A stretch of 64,000 nt of DNA from Prorocentrum cordatum (GCA_963575745.1 CAUYUJ010014755.1:5663-69662); one strand, 5' to 3'. Counted from the first letter of the stretch, positions 1 to 9,585 are shown. Notes: generated from the letters alone by a model not told the origin. A program made the numbers and translations.

Positions 1-785
1 GGGACGAGGTCTACCACAAGGTGTGCGTCCAGAGCGAGGTGGCCGCTGCTGGGGATTTCCACGTCGTGCTGGGCGGCGGCGTGCTGCTGATGTACAGCTG
101 CCCCAAATGCTTCTTCCTCCCGGTGAACCCGAAGTTCTGGCTCCGGTGCGTGAAGTCTCACCATCGGCACGAGCCGGGTAAAGACGCCGAGGGAGGACAC
201 TGGCGCTGCCCGTTCGAGAATTGCCTGGAGAAGTGGACGTGGGGAGCTGCCGGGAAGTTGCGGGTCATCCTCATCCCGGAGGTCGAGGGGAGCGGCCTGC
301 AGAAGATGGTCATTGGAGCGACGTCCGACAGCCAGGAGCACACCATTACCTTGCTCAAGTCCGCGAAGCTGCTGGAGACAGTGCAGCGCGCGGACGGCTC
401 CATCCAGCAGATCGGCAAGGCTGCGCTCGTGGCCGCGATCAAGAAGCTCAACGAGGAGGCGCAGGGACAGGTGCTGGCCTCCGGGCTCGAGGTGCACAAC
501 AAGAGAACGGCGGGGAAGGTGGAGATCAAGAGGAAGGGCCTGTTCCCGTATTGCTCCGACCCCGCCCTCATGCTGGCCCACCCGGGCGCGACGTGCAGGG
601 CGTTGCATCTCCCCCCGGACACGCCGGCCATCTCGCCGGGCTTCCTGCAGGAGGTCCTCGACGTGCTCGTGTGCTTTTTCGACCTGTCCCATTGCAGCGT
701 GGGCGGCGGCCGCGCAATCCGGAAGGCGTACTGGGCCGCCGTCGCCACGCAGAACGCCAAGCGCGGCGTCTACTTCCCGGGGTGA
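1..785 (+). CDS. Cys/His-rich protein of unknown function, C-terminal part
   Basis: The frame is open at the left edge of the window, so the N-terminus is missing. About 260 residues are visible and end in GVYFPG and a TGA stop. Near the start lies a possible zinc-binding cluster: CPKC, then a Cys and HHRH about 15-20 residues later, then CPFENC. After it comes a region rich in Lys and Glu (AALVAAIKKLNEE), then a Cys-containing C-terminal part. I do not recognise the family. Within about 45 bases of the stop the GCATTGCACC minisatellite begins, as it does after the RPA-like ORF and after the Helitron helicase ORF further on. It may therefore be the last ORF of an upstream mobile element, but that is inference. 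The strongly coding-like composition (GC-rich third positions) and uninterrupted frame support a real gene. Confidence 0.55.
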   Translation, partial: DEVYHKVCVQSEVAAAGDFHVVLGGGVLLMYSCPKCFFLPVNPKFWLRCVKSHHRHEPGKDAEGGHWRCPFENCLEKWTWGAAGKLRVILIPEVEGSGLQKMVIGATSDSQEHTITLLKSAKLLETVQRADGSIQQIGKAALVAAIKKLNEEAQGQVLASGLEVHNKRTAGKVEIKRKGLFPYCSDPALMLAHPGATCRALHLPPDTPAISPGFLQEVLDVLVCFFDLSHCSVGGGRAIRKAYWAAVATQNAKRGVYFPG

Positions 786-819
786 GCTTTTCCCCACTGC
801 TCCTCTCCCCTTCCTCCCC

Positions 820-1110
820 GGGCAGTGCACCCTCAGGGTCAGCCCCCGTCTCCGCTTTCTCCCTGCTCGGCATTGCACCCTCAGGGTCAGCCGGTCTCCC
901 CGCTCGCCTCTCCTGCTCGCCGCCGGGCATTGCGCCCTCAGGGTCAGCCCCCGTCTTCGTTCTTTTCCTGCACGGCATTGCACCCTCAGGGTCAGCCGGT
1001 CTCCCCGTTCGCCTCGCCTCCTCTCCCGTTTTCGCTGCGCAGATCTGGTCAGCTGGCTCGACAGCGCGGCGCAGGCTTGGGCATTGCGCCCTCAGGGTCA
1101 GCCCTCGCCC
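820..1110 (+). repeat. GCATTGCACC minisatellite, cluster 1
   Basis: Five copies of a core close to GCATTGCACCCTCAGGGTC, followed by AGCC, start near 829, 868, 926, 975 and 1080. They alternate with pyrimidine-rich spacers such as TCGCCTCTCCTCCTCTCC. The same core recurs in clusters across the first 24.5 kb of the window. No coding potential is credible here; the apparent ORFs are translations of the repeat. Confidence 0.85.
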
Positions 1111-1265
1111 CCGCGTCTTTCGCCCGGCTCTGCCGCCCCTGCTTTCGCCGCGCAGATCTGGGCAGCTGGCCCGACAGCGCGGCGGGAAATGCAATCTTCC
1201 CCCCTTGATCTCTCGAACCCCGTCTTCGTCGTCGCCCGCGCGAAGGATCGCAGATAATCCACCCC
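1016..1265 (+). repeat. Duplicated GCGCAGATCTGG spacer segment
   Basis: The stretch CGCAGATCTGGTCAGCTGG at about 1037 is repeated, slightly changed, at about 1151 and again in the right-hand block near 22344. It is followed by a unique-looking run ending in a purine-rich start. It forms the left part of a block, called Y here, that is found on both sides of the Helitron (about 1064-2333 and 22260-23169). Confidence 0.7.
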
Positions 1266-1343
1266 GTTCGAGGGTTCCAGGCGGGGATAAGGAGGGTTGT
1301 CTCACGGTGCCCTCCTCCGAGAGGAAGAGGAGGAAGAGGAGTG

Positions 1344-1376
<33 letters not shown>

Positions 1377-1708
1377 GAAGGAGAACGATGTGGAGGAGGA
1401 GGAGGAGGAGGGGGATGCTGATGATGATGATGATGACGATGATGATGAGAGAATGATGATGATGATGATGATGGATGATGATGATGATGATAGAGAATGA
1501 TGATGAGGAGGATGAGGAGGAGGAGGAGGAGGAGGCGGAGAAGAGGAGGAGGAGGAGAGAACAATGAGAACGAGGAGGAAGCCGGGGGGCCCGCAGCAGC
1601 CCGCGCGAAGGATCGCAGATAATCCACCCCATTCGAGGGTTCCAGGCGGGGATAAGGAGGGTTGTCTCACGGTGCCCTCCTCCGAGAGGAAGAGGAGGAA
1701 GAGGAGTG

Positions 1709-1739
<31 letters not shown>

Positions 1740-1798
1740 AAGAAGGAGAACGATGTGGAGGAGGAGGAGGAGGAGGAGGGGGATGATGATGATGCTGA

Positions 1799-1872
<74 letters not shown>

Positions 1873-1945
1873 GAATGATGATGAGGAGGATGAGGAGGAG
1901 GAGGAGGAGGCGGAGAAGAGGAGGAGAAGAGGAGGAGGAGGAAGC
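1232..1945 (+). repeat. Duplicated (GAG)n/(GAT)n microsatellite block
   Basis: A segment beginning GCGCGAAGGATCGCAGAT occurs at 1232 and again at about 1600. Each copy runs into GAG/GAA-rich and then GAT-rich microsatellite; the GAT run is longest at about 1797-1871. Long ORFs here read as poly-Asp, poly-Glu, poly-Ser, poly-His or poly-Met depending on frame and are not genes. Confidence 0.85.
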
Positions 1946-2333
1946 TGGGGGGCCCGCAGCAGCCCAAGAAAACCCCCAAGAGGACGCCGAGTTTTCAAGA
2001 GCGGCTGGCATTAATCTCAAGGATTCCTTGCGTTTCATGCGACATAACGAGATGCGCGAAAACTCTCAAAAAGTAGCTTTTTCCTGATAATCTACTTTTT
2101 CGTGTCGGAGGGCTTCTGCTCTGGATATGGATTTCCCCATGTATTTTGCACGATTGTGCTTGTACGCATTGAAAACTGGAGCGGCCGGTTGTTTGGTTGG
2201 CTCCAGCATCGGGGATAGACATACACGGCGACAGCTCCTTAGGAATGCCACTCCAAGGCGGCCCCCAAGAGGTCCTTCCCGGGTGCTGGGGCGTATTGCA
2301 ATCGTCGCTTGCTTTAATATTGTATTGAACATG
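1946..2333 (+). repeat. Block Y tail, copy 1
   Basis: This non-coding segment, less GC-rich than its surroundings, is nearly identical to about 5220-5596 and 22780-23169. It contains TTTCATGCGACATAACGAG, a TTTTTCCTGATAATCTAC stretch and ends TAATATTGTATTGAACATG directly before a spliced-leader-like sequence. The three copies differ by a few bases. No ORF common to the copies looks like a gene. Confidence 0.8.
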
Positions 2334-2362
2334 TCGTAGCCATTTTGGCTCTTGGCTCAAAT
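2334..2362 (+). other. Decayed spliced-leader-like sequence 1
   Basis: TCGTAGCCATTTTGGCTC matches bases 3-18 of DinoSL (after one changed base), then TTGGCTCAA repeats the leader end. This is the look of a relict leader carrying a second truncated leader. It is not followed by GT, so it is not an SL RNA gene. A 214-aa ORF begins 110 bases downstream. Retroposition of a trans-spliced mRNA is the known route for such relicts in dinoflagellates. Confidence 0.6.
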
Positions 2363-2471
2363 ATCTTTGTGCATTTGCGACGAACTGTTGTTGGAGAGGC
2401 CTTGCGGCCGGTGCCGCCGACCCTGAACGAACCCGACGGCCATCCCGACGCCCAACCCGACGCTGAACCCG

Positions 2472-3116
2472 ATGGCGACTGGCCCGCACCACGGCGTGCA
2501 CTACCTTATGATCAACAGGGAGACGAGGATGAAGTGCTGGTTCTACTTGTCGCACCTTGACATGTGGGTGCCGCTCTACGTGCCGATCTCGGGCGACGAC
2601 CCGCGGCCGCAGTTCCCTAAGCTCAAGGACTGCAAGGCTGAGCTCATCCAGGACATCCTGGGCAACAACGTCCCCGAGACCCAGGTGAAGCTGTACCGAT
2701 GCGAGCTGACGAACAGGCCCCCAGAGACCTGGGACGGCGAGTTGGACCAGGAGTGGTTCGTGAACGAGAAGTGGGGCCTCTACGTCGACGCGGGCCTCGA
2801 GAGCGGCCTGCGCGAGTGCGACTTCGAGGTGAACGAGCGCCAGCACGAGTACGATAAGGACAACTACGCGAAGGCCGACAACTACATGAAGGCCCACAAC
2901 TACGACGACAGGTGGGAGTGCGGCTACAAGAGCGGCTACGACGACGGCTGGCAGAGTGGCTACAAGATGTGCCACGTCATGGAGCACTCGACCAGCGCTG
3001 GCAGCTCGAACATCAAGATCCCCGTCTCGCCACTGGCGTCTGTGCAGGAAGATCCTGCAGGCGGCTCGGCTTCCAGCTGGCTGGAGGTCGACAAGGGCGC
3101 GGGGGACCCGAAGTAG
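2472..3116 (+). CDS. Acidic, Tyr-rich hypothetical protein, candidate retrogene
   Basis: The 214-residue ORF begins MATGPHHGVHYLMINRE; internal Met codons at residues 13 and 20 are alternatives. Residues 25-110 look globular (WVPLYVPISGDD, KLYRCELTN, EWFVNEKWGLYVDAG). A Tyr/Asp/Lys-rich stretch follows with the near repeat CGYKSGYDDGWQSGYK, then a Ser/Pro-rich tail. No domain is recognised. There is no signal peptide and no intron. A spliced-leader-like sequence lies 110 bases upstream, so the gene may be a reinserted mRNA copy. Degenerate 12-base repeats built on CCCGACGGC flank the ORF on both sides (about 2430-2470 and 3125-3262). Codon use is strongly GC-ending and consistent with selection on protein. 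Function unknown. Confidence 0.55.
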   Translation: MATGPHHGVHYLMINRETRMKCWFYLSHLDMWVPLYVPISGDDPRPQFPKLKDCKAELIQDILGNNVPETQVKLYRCELTNRPPETWDGELDQEWFVNEKWGLYVDAGLESGLRECDFEVNERQHEYDKDNYAKADNYMKAHNYDDRWECGYKSGYDDGWQSGYKMCHVMEHSTSAGSSNIKIPVSPLASVQEDPAGGSASSWLEVDKGAGDPK

Positions 3117-3275
3117 GCCTGGCGGCCATCAGCTCGGCCTACCCGACGGCCTACCCGACGGCCATCCGCTCGGCGTACTCGACGGCCTACCCCGACGTCC
3201 TGAACCCGACGGCCTACCCGATACGAGCCCCGACGGCCTGAACCCGACGGCCGACCCTTCGCCGACTCGGCGCGA
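3117..3275 (+). repeat. Degenerate CCTACCCGACGG tandem repeat
   Basis: About ten imperfect 12-base units (CTACCCGACGGC and variants ATCCGCTCGGCG, CTGAACCCGACG) follow the stop of the 214-aa ORF. Similar units also lie just before its start. The array can be read as Ala-Tyr-Pro-Thr repeats but has no start of its own. Confidence 0.75.
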
Positions 3276-3989
3276 TTGAAAAAAGGTAAAGCCCCGAAGT
3301 CCCCAGAGGCCCTCAAGAGGCGCTCAAGACCCCCCAAAAAACTCATCCTCATTCTCATGTTCCTCCTCCTACTCCGCAGCCTCGTCCTCCCCATCCTCTT
3401 CATCCTACTCCACCTTATCACCATTCTTCTCCTCCTCAGCTGCATCCTCCTCATCATGCTCATCATCGTCCTCATCATCGTCATCCTCATCTTCAATTTC
3501 ATCATCATAGTCCTGATTATCCTCCTCATTTGCAACCCCTTATCCTGCTCCCCCTCCGCCTCCTCATCCTCCTCCTCCGCCTACTACCCCTCCTCTCTCC
3601 CTACGCCTCCCTCGCCCCGCCTAGGCCGCGGCCGAGGCGGCAGCTAAGGCCAAGGCCAAGCCCACCTCTGGCTGCTCCCTCCTTCTCACCCCCCCTCCTC
3701 TATGTCCCTCCTCCTCATCGTCCTCCTGCTCCTTCCCCCGTCATCCTCATCGTCCTTCTCCTGCTCATCCTCCTCCTCCTCATGCTCCTCATCATCCTTC
3801 CCATTCCTCCTCCCTCCTCCCCCCTGCCGCCGTCCAGGGGGCCACCATGCGGGGGTGCGTATTGTGAGCTATGGCGACGACGGTGATGATGATGTTCATG
3901 ATGATGATGATGCTGATGGTGATGTGATGATGATGATGATGGTGGTGGTGGTCATACTGGTGGTGAAGGCGATGGCGGTGCTAAACATG
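3276..3989 (+). repeat. Pyrimidine-rich (CTC/ATC)n low-complexity tract
   Basis: About 550 bases of CTCCTCATC-type sequence, then a short mixed stretch and a (GATGAT)n run at about 3885-3950. The apparent poly-Leu/Ile/Ser ORFs are microsatellite translations. No gene is seen. Confidence 0.85.
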
Positions 3990-4017
3990 TCGTAGCCATT
4001 TTGGCTCTTGGCTCAAA
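3990..4017 (+). other. Decayed spliced-leader-like sequence 2
   Basis: Same sequence as copy 1 (TCGTAGCCATTTTGGCTC plus TTGGCTCAA), followed by the same leader-like stretch TTTGTGCATTTGCGACGAAC. No ORF of note follows; a GGGGCCTCTTGG minisatellite does. Confidence 0.6.
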
Positions 4018-4124
4018 TATCTTTGTGCATTTGCGACGAACTGTTGTTGGAGAGGCCTTGCGGCCGGTGCCGCCGACCCTGAACGACGACGACGACGAGC
4101 GCTCTCGGGAGCCTCTCGGGGGTA

Positions 4125-4352
4125 GTTCGGCGGCCTCTTGGGAGGCTCTTGGGGTCTCTTGGGAGCCTCGTTGGGGCTTCCTGGGCGCCCTTCTGGCGGA
4201 GGGCTGGATATGTTCGTTCGGGTCCCCCGTATGGGCTCCCTCTTGGAGCCGTCCTCGGGGCCTCCTGGGCCGTCTTGGGGGCCTCTTGGGTCGTCGTGGG
4301 GCCGTCTTGGGTCGTCTTGGGGCGATCTTGGGGGCCTCTTGGGCTGTCTTGG
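4125..4352 (+). repeat. GGGGCCTCTTGG minisatellite
   Basis: Tandem units of about 10-20 bases (GGGGGCCTCTTGG, GCCGTCTTGGG). Near-identical arrays lie at 5735-5960 and 23320-23530. Related arrays, some in the opposite orientation, lie at 27760-28640, 34330-34880, 48080-48660 and 60900-61195. The Gly/Leu/Trp-rich ORFs over it are not genes. Confidence 0.85.
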
Positions 4353-4504
4353 AGCGCCAGAAATTGTCCAAGGAGGGCGCTGTGCAGGCGCTTGCGGCAG
4401 ATCCGAGCTTGCCTCTTTGCTCCGCGCCCTGGGTTTCTGAGTAGGCCAGCAGCCTTGTCGTTTTCCCGCACCGCCTTAGGATTCCGGCCCCCGGGTCGGC
4501 CTCC

Positions 4505-4862
4505 TCCTCTCCGCCGGGCATTGCACCCTCGGGGTCAGCCCCTGTCCTCGCTGTCTTCCTGCGCCGGCATTGCATCCTCCGGGTCAGCCGTACTCCCGTT
4601 CGCCTCTCCTCCTCTCCGCTGGGCAGTGCACCCCCAGGGTCAGCCCCCGCCCCCGCGCGTTTCCTTCCCCGGCATTGCACCCTCAGGGTCAGCCGGTCTC
4701 ACCGTTATCCTTTCCTGCTCGCCGCCGGGCATTGCACCCTCCGGGTCAGCCCTCGTCCTCGGTCTTTTCCTGCCCCGGCATTGCACCCTCAGGGTCAGCC
4801 GGCCCCCCCGTTCGCCTCTCCTCCTCTCCGCCGGGCAGTGCGCCCTCAGGGTCAGCCCATGT
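4505..4862 (+). repeat. GCATTGCACC minisatellite, cluster 2
   Basis: Seven units in which a 49-base and a 57-base subunit alternate, giving a higher-order repeat of about 106 bases. Each subunit starts with GCATTGCACCCTCAGGGTC or a close variant and ends in its own pyrimidine-rich tail. Confidence 0.85.
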
Positions 4863-4892
4863 CCACCCTCTTTTAATATTGTATTGAACATG

Positions 4893-4919
4893 TCGTAGCC
4901 ATTTTGGCTCTTGGCTCAA
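4893..4919 (+). other. Decayed spliced-leader-like sequence 3
   Basis: Same 27-base sequence as the other decayed leaders, again preceded by TTGTATTGAACATG and followed by the TTTGTGCATTTGCGACGAAC stretch. Confidence 0.6.
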
Positions 4920-5082
4920 ATATCTTTGTGCATTTGCGACGAACTGTTGTTGGAGAGGCTTTGCGGCCGGTGCCGCCGACCCTGAACGACGACGACGACG
5001 AGCGCTCTCGGGAGCCTCTCGGGGGTAGTTCGGCGGCCTCTTGGGAGGCTCTTGGGGTTTCTTGGGAGCCTCGTTGGGGCTC

Positions 5083-5083
5083 C

Positions 5084-5120
<37 letters not shown>

Positions 5121-5596
5121 GAATGATGATGAGGAGGATGAGGAGGAGGAGGAGGAGGAGGCGGAGAAGAGGAGGAGGAGGAGAGAACAATGAGAACGAG
5201 GAGGAAGCCGGGGGGCCCGCAGCAGCCCAAGAAAACTTCCAAGAGGACGCTGAGTTTTCAAGAGCGGCTGGCATTAATCTCAAGGATTCCTTGCGTTTCA
5301 TGCGACATAACGAGATGCGCGAAAACTCTCAAACAGTAGCTTTTTCCTGATAATCTACTTTTTCGTGTCGGAGGGCTTCTGCTCTGGATATGGATTTCCC
5401 CATGTATTTTGCACGATTGTGGCTGTGCGCATTGAAAACTGGAGCGGCCGGTTGTTTGGTTGGCTCCAGCATCGGGGATAGACATACACGGCGACAGCTC
5501 TTTGGGAATGCCACCCCAAGGCGGCCCCCAAGAGGTCCTTCCCGGGTGCTGGGGCGTATTGCAATCGTCGCTTGCTTTAATATTGTATTGAACATG
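5083..5596 (+). repeat. Block Y, partial copy
   Basis: A short (GATGAT)n and (GAG)n run is followed by the same tail as at 1946-2333, ending in TAATATTGTATTGAACATG. The left part of block Y is missing, so this is a truncated copy. Confidence 0.8.
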
Positions 5597-5623
5597 TCGT
5601 AGCCATTTTGGCTCTTGGCTCAA
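5597..5623 (+). other. Decayed spliced-leader-like sequence 4
   Basis: Identical in the leader core to copies 1-3, with the same upstream and downstream context. Confidence 0.6.
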
Positions 5624-5699
5624 ATATCTTTGTGCATTTGCGACGAACTGTTGTTGGAGAGGCCTTGCGGCCGGTGCCGCCGACCCTGAACGACGACGA

Positions 5700-6480
5700 C
5701 GACGAGCGCTCTCGGGAGCCTCTCGGGGGTAGTTCGGCGGCCTCTTGGGAGGCTCTCGGGGTCTCTTGGGAGCCTCGTTGGGGCTTCCTGGGCGCCCTTC
5801 TGGCGGAGGGCTGGATATGTTCGTTCGGGTCCCCCGTATGGGCTCCCGCTTGGAGCCGTCCTCGGGGCCTCCTGGGCCGTCTTGGGGGCCTCTTGGGTTT
5901 GTGGGGCCGTCTTGGGTCGTCTTGGGGCGATCTTGGGGGCCTCTTGGGCTGTCTTGGAGCGCCAGAAATTGTCCAAGGAGGGCGCTGTGCAGGCGCTTGC
6001 GGCAGATCCGAGCTTGCCTCTTTGCTCCGCGCCCTGGGTTTCTGAGTAGGCCAGCAGCCTTGTCGTTTTCCCGCACCGCCCTAGGATTCTGGCCCCCGGG
6101 TCGGCCTCCTCCTTTCCGCCGGGCATTGCGCCCTCGGGGTCAGCCCCTGTCCTCGCTGTCTTCCTGCGCCTGCATTGCATCCTCCGGGTCAGCCGTGCTC
6201 CCGTTCGCCTCTCCTCCTCTCCGCTGGGCAGTGCACACCCAGGGTCAGCTCCCGCCCCCGCGCGTTTCCTTCCCCGGCATTGCACCCTCAGGGTCAGCCG
6301 GTCTCACCGTTATCCTTTCCTGCTCGCCGCCGGGCATTGCACCCTCCGGGTCAGCCCTCGTCCTCGGTCTTTTCCTGCCCCGGCATTGCACCCTCAGGGT
6401 CAGCCGGCCCCCCCGTTCGCCTCTCCTCCTTTCCGCCGGGCAGTGCACCCTCAGGGTCAGCCCATGTCCACCCTCTCTCC
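5700..6480 (+). repeat. Duplicate of the 4080-4862 block
   Basis: Near-exact second copy of the GGGGCCTCTTGG array (5735-5960), the TCTGAGTAGGCCAGCAGCC linker and the GCATTGCACC array (about 6120-6470, seven units). It ends a little before the Helitron's RPA-like ORF. Confidence 0.85.
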
Positions 6481-6763
6481 GTTGGGCCGTGCGTTCTCGA
6501 GGTCGGCGCGTCGGCGCCGTCGATATCTGCACCGTGCCTGTTGCCCGTCGCACCGCTTTTGGAACTGAATCGCCACGGAGCAAGCCCCAACCGTCCTCAT
6601 CCTCATCTTCCTGGGTTCCGCCGTCGTCCTCCGTTTTTGTTTTTTGGCTCGTGGCTGGGAGCGCGCGGGCGCGACACTAACGCGCACGTCCACGAAAGGG
6701 GCCGCGCGGCTTTTGCACTCCCAGAGTCAGCCGCGCGGCCCCTTGGCTGCCCGGCGCGTGCTG
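6481..6763 (+). other. Spacer before the RPA-like ORF
   Basis: No gene is seen. The frame of the following ORF is open from 6644. The part upstream of 6764, however, translates a degraded minisatellite unit (CTCCCAGAGTCAGCC near 6720), so it is treated as leader. I could not identify a Helitron 5' end (TC) with confidence. Confidence 0.4.
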
Positions 6764-8749
6764 ATGGCCTTGCAGAAGTCCATTGCCGCGTTCCCGCTCA
6801 ACAGGCCAGCCCCGGGGTACACCGCTCGACTGAAGTGCGTGTTCTTCGAGGCGAAGCAAGTGCAGCATTTCGCGAAGGGCGTGGGGCGTTTCCTCGACCA
6901 CACTGGTGCACCCATTTGGTTCGAGCTCACTGGCCAGTCTACCCAGGACGTGTTGATGAAGGCGCGCCTGTACCTCCCGGGCAAGGCGGGGACATTCAGC
7001 AACGTGACGGTGAAGAGCAGCTCGTACTACAGCGGCGGCCGCGTGATCAACCTGAACCCGAAGTCCAACGTGCGCTGCGTTGCCCTGGCGGGCGCCGACG
7101 CCTCCCAGCTACCTTCGGGGCCCGTGGCGCCTCGCGGGGGCCTGCGCGACGTGGGGATGTGCAACGACGGGGGTCGAGTAGACGTCGTGGGCCGCGTGGT
7201 GGAGCAGAGGGCAGTGGCGTCGATCAAAAAGATCGAGGTCTGGCTGAAGGACGAGGAGAGCGGCAAGTCCATTATCGTGGAGCTGTGGGGCGACACGTTC
7301 TACGACATGGTGAAGGAGGCCCACGGCCTGGGAGACGTTGAGGAAGAGGCAGACCCCGTCGTGTTGCAGGTGGAGAACGCGCGCGTCGTGAGGAAGGAGT
7401 CCGGCCAGGTCCACCTGACTGCCGAGTTCTTCAAGGATTCCCAGAACGCATGTGCTTGGGCGCATTTGCAGCCGCGCCACCAGAAGGCCGAGGAGCTGAG
7501 AGCCCTGAGCGCCACGGTGGGCGAACGCATGTCTGCGGTGTGGGCCCCGAGCGGCGCGGTGGTGCGCATGCAGAGCCCGAAGCAGGGTTTGTACAAGACT
7601 TGCCTGCGCACATTGAAGACCTGCTCCCTCTCGTGGACGGAAAGTGCCGACGCAGCAAGCCCGCCGAACGCCGTGATGGAGGCATCCACCCAGTCGCCCG
7701 TCTCCGGGGGCCGGCCACTGCCCGCCGAGGTGCAGGTAGAGGTGCACGGCGCGTGGCTCACGGGCGTCTCCAACCCCGACCCCGCGTACGCGAAGTGCAA
7801 GCACTGCCGCACCAAGATCAACCCGGAGGGCAACTGCAAGCATTTCATGAAGCACCGGCCAGAGCCAGACACAAACAAATCCGCTTTGAGCTCTGTGACC
7901 CTGGGGGATTTCACGGGCGGCATGGACGACATCTTGGCGGACGAGAACAGCCTGGTCGCGCTCGCCGGCGTCGCGAACCTCGACGAGTTGCAGCAGTTGA
8001 TAGAGCAGCGCACTGTCGCAGGCATGTGCTTCCAGGTCCGATGCGACGTCGTCCTCGGCGCCAACCGTGAGAAGGTGGCCAGGTTATCGCAGGCCAAGCA
8101 GAGCCGGTCGGACGACGCTCGCGCGGAGTGCAACTTCGCCATATTGAAGGTGACGCCAGCGCTGATGGTGCCCTGGGGCGCGCCCCGGCGGCCCGCCCTC
8201 AAGCAAGTGTTGTCGCTCGTCGCAGACCACGGCGCGGGCGCCGTCCTTCCGGTCTCCAACCTCGCGACGGACCTGACGGACACGTTGTCCACCGCCAAGT
8301 GCAAGCAGACCGGCTGCGTCGCCGAGTGCGTCATGGTCCTGGCGCGCGCCCGGGGTGAGCCGACGCGCGCGGACCTCGGCGACATGGAAGAGATCACGCA
8401 CGAGGAGGTCGTGTCCACTGTCGCGGACGGCGCCGACGACCCCGCCCCGTTCCGCCTGGAGATGCTGGTGCCCAAGAGTCGGGCGGGCGCGTCGCTCATG
8501 GATGAGGAGGACGTGGACTACCTCGTCGTCGGCCGCCCGCAGGGATCCAACCTCGCGTGGACGCTCGTGGCCGAGAACATTTTCTCGTGCAAGGACATGC
8601 CGGACGTTCGCAGCACTTTCAAGGAGGAGCTCCAGGGCTGTCGCGAACTGTTGGTGTCCAAGAAGACGTCGCTCGCGGGAAAGCGGTCGGCCAAGGAGTT
8701 GATCACTGAGACGCCTACGAAAGTCCGGTGCGTCCAGGAGACCAAGTAG
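6764..8749 (+). CDS. Helitron RPA70-like single-strand DNA-binding protein
   Basis: The 661-residue protein is predicted to bind single-stranded DNA during rolling-circle transposition. Residues 15-110 look like a first OB fold (ARLKCVFFEAKQVQHF). Residues 136-185 carry the second-OB hallmark: VDVVGRVVEQ, then IEVWLKDEESGKSIIVELWG. Near residues 345-364 lies an RPA C-terminal zinc site (CKHC, then NCKHFMKH). It is followed by the family-like SVTLGDFTGGMDDILADENSL stretch with LDELQQLIEQ. An acidic tail and KRSAKELI end the protein. I chose ATG 6764 (MALQKSIAAF) because residues upstream derive from repeat sequence. The frame is uninterrupted. Cellular RPA1 is an alternative, but the position beside Rep/helicase coding sequence favours the transposon version. 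Confidence 0.8.
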   Translation: MALQKSIAAFPLNRPAPGYTARLKCVFFEAKQVQHFAKGVGRFLDHTGAPIWFELTGQSTQDVLMKARLYLPGKAGTFSNVTVKSSSYYSGGRVINLNPKSNVRCVALAGADASQLPSGPVAPRGGLRDVGMCNDGGRVDVVGRVVEQRAVASIKKIEVWLKDEESGKSIIVELWGDTFYDMVKEAHGLGDVEEEADPVVLQVENARVVRKESGQVHLTAEFFKDSQNACAWAHLQPRHQKAEELRALSATVGERMSAVWAPSGAVVRMQSPKQGLYKTCLRTLKTCSLSWTESADAASPPNAVMEASTQSPVSGGRPLPAEVQVEVHGAWLTGVSNPDPAYAKCKHCRTKINPEGNCKHFMKHRPEPDTNKSALSSVTLGDFTGGMDDILADENSLVALAGVANLDELQQLIEQRTVAGMCFQVRCDVVLGANREKVARLSQAKQSRSDDARAECNFAILKVTPALMVPWGAPRRPALKQVLSLVADHGAGAVLPVSNLATDLTDTLSTAKCKQTGCVAECVMVLARARGEPTRADLGDMEEITHEEVVSTVADGADDPAPFRLEMLVPKSRAGASLMDEEDVDYLVVGRPQGSNLAWTLVAENIFSCKDMPDVRSTFKEELQGCRELLVSKKTSLAGKRSAKELITETPTKVRCVQETK

Positions 8750-9585
8750 GAGTCCGGCGATTCGTAGGCTCGGTCGACCCTAGTGCAAGGGGGCCAATCA
8801 CGCGCGCCACGACGCCGTCTACCTGCTGGGCGCGCGCCGTGGCTGCCGCCCGCGGGGGCGCTTCGCCGTCAGGGCCAGCCCTCGTATTTTTCCGTCGGCC
8901 CCGCGCCCCCTTCGCTGCTGGGCATCGCGCCCTCAGGGTCGGCCCCCGTCCTCGCTTTTTGCCTTGCCCGGCATTGCACCCTCCGGGTCAGCCGGCCACC
9001 CCTTCGCCTCTCCGCTCCTTTCGCTGGGCATTCCTCAGGGTCAGCCCCCCGCCCTCGTTCTTTCCCTGCCCGATATTGCACCCTCAGGCTCAGCCGGCCT
9101 TTCATTTGCCTCTCTTTCTTTCGCCGGGCATTGCACCCGCAGGGTCAGCCCGGTCTTCCTCCATTCGGGGCATTGCGCCCGCGGGGTCCGCCGGAGCGCG
9201 CGGGGGCGCTTCTCTTGCGAGCCGTCGCGCGTCCCCAGTCACCATGATTTCGCCGCGCCGATCCGTTGAAAACTCGCGCTGGCTCCCTTCCCGCGTCGGA
9301 CCTGATTCGGATATTGAGCTGGAGTGGGCCGACGCATGCGGTTCTATATCCTCCTCCTCCTCCTCCTCCTCCAACTTCCGTTGTTCGAGTGGCTCTCCGC
9401 GCCCGCGGGCGGGGCCGCGCGTCGCTTGCCCCCCCAGGGTCAGCCGGGGGACTCCCCTGCGGGCGCGCGCTTGCCCGCGGACGGGCCGCGTGGCGCGTGT
9501 ACCCCTAGGGTCAGCCGCGCGGCCCCTGGGCCGTTTGGCGCTTGCACCCCCAGGGTCAGCCGGGCGGCTTCGCCGGGCGGGCGCC
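8750..9585 (+). repeat. GCATTGCACC minisatellite spacer between Helitron ORFs
   Basis: About eight GCATTGCACCCTCAGGGTC-type units lie between 8860 and 9190. A stretch with GACCTGATTCGGATATTGAG at 9300 resembles the inverted-repeat motif of the Helitron introns. CCCCCAGGGTCAGCC units then lead up to ATG codons at 9586, 9787 and 10471. The frame is open through all of this but looks non-coding. Confidence 0.75.

Noticed and set aside
568-2087. Long ORFs of poly-Ser, poly-His, poly-Asp, poly-Glu and poly-Met on both strands
   Set aside because: They are translations of GAG and GAT microsatellites; every frame gives a homopolymer-like product.
4505-4862. CRISPR-like array (regular repeats with spacers)
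   Set aside because: The spacers are themselves repeated in an alternating 49/57-base pattern and shared between loci, and the genome is eukaryotic. It is a minisatellite.
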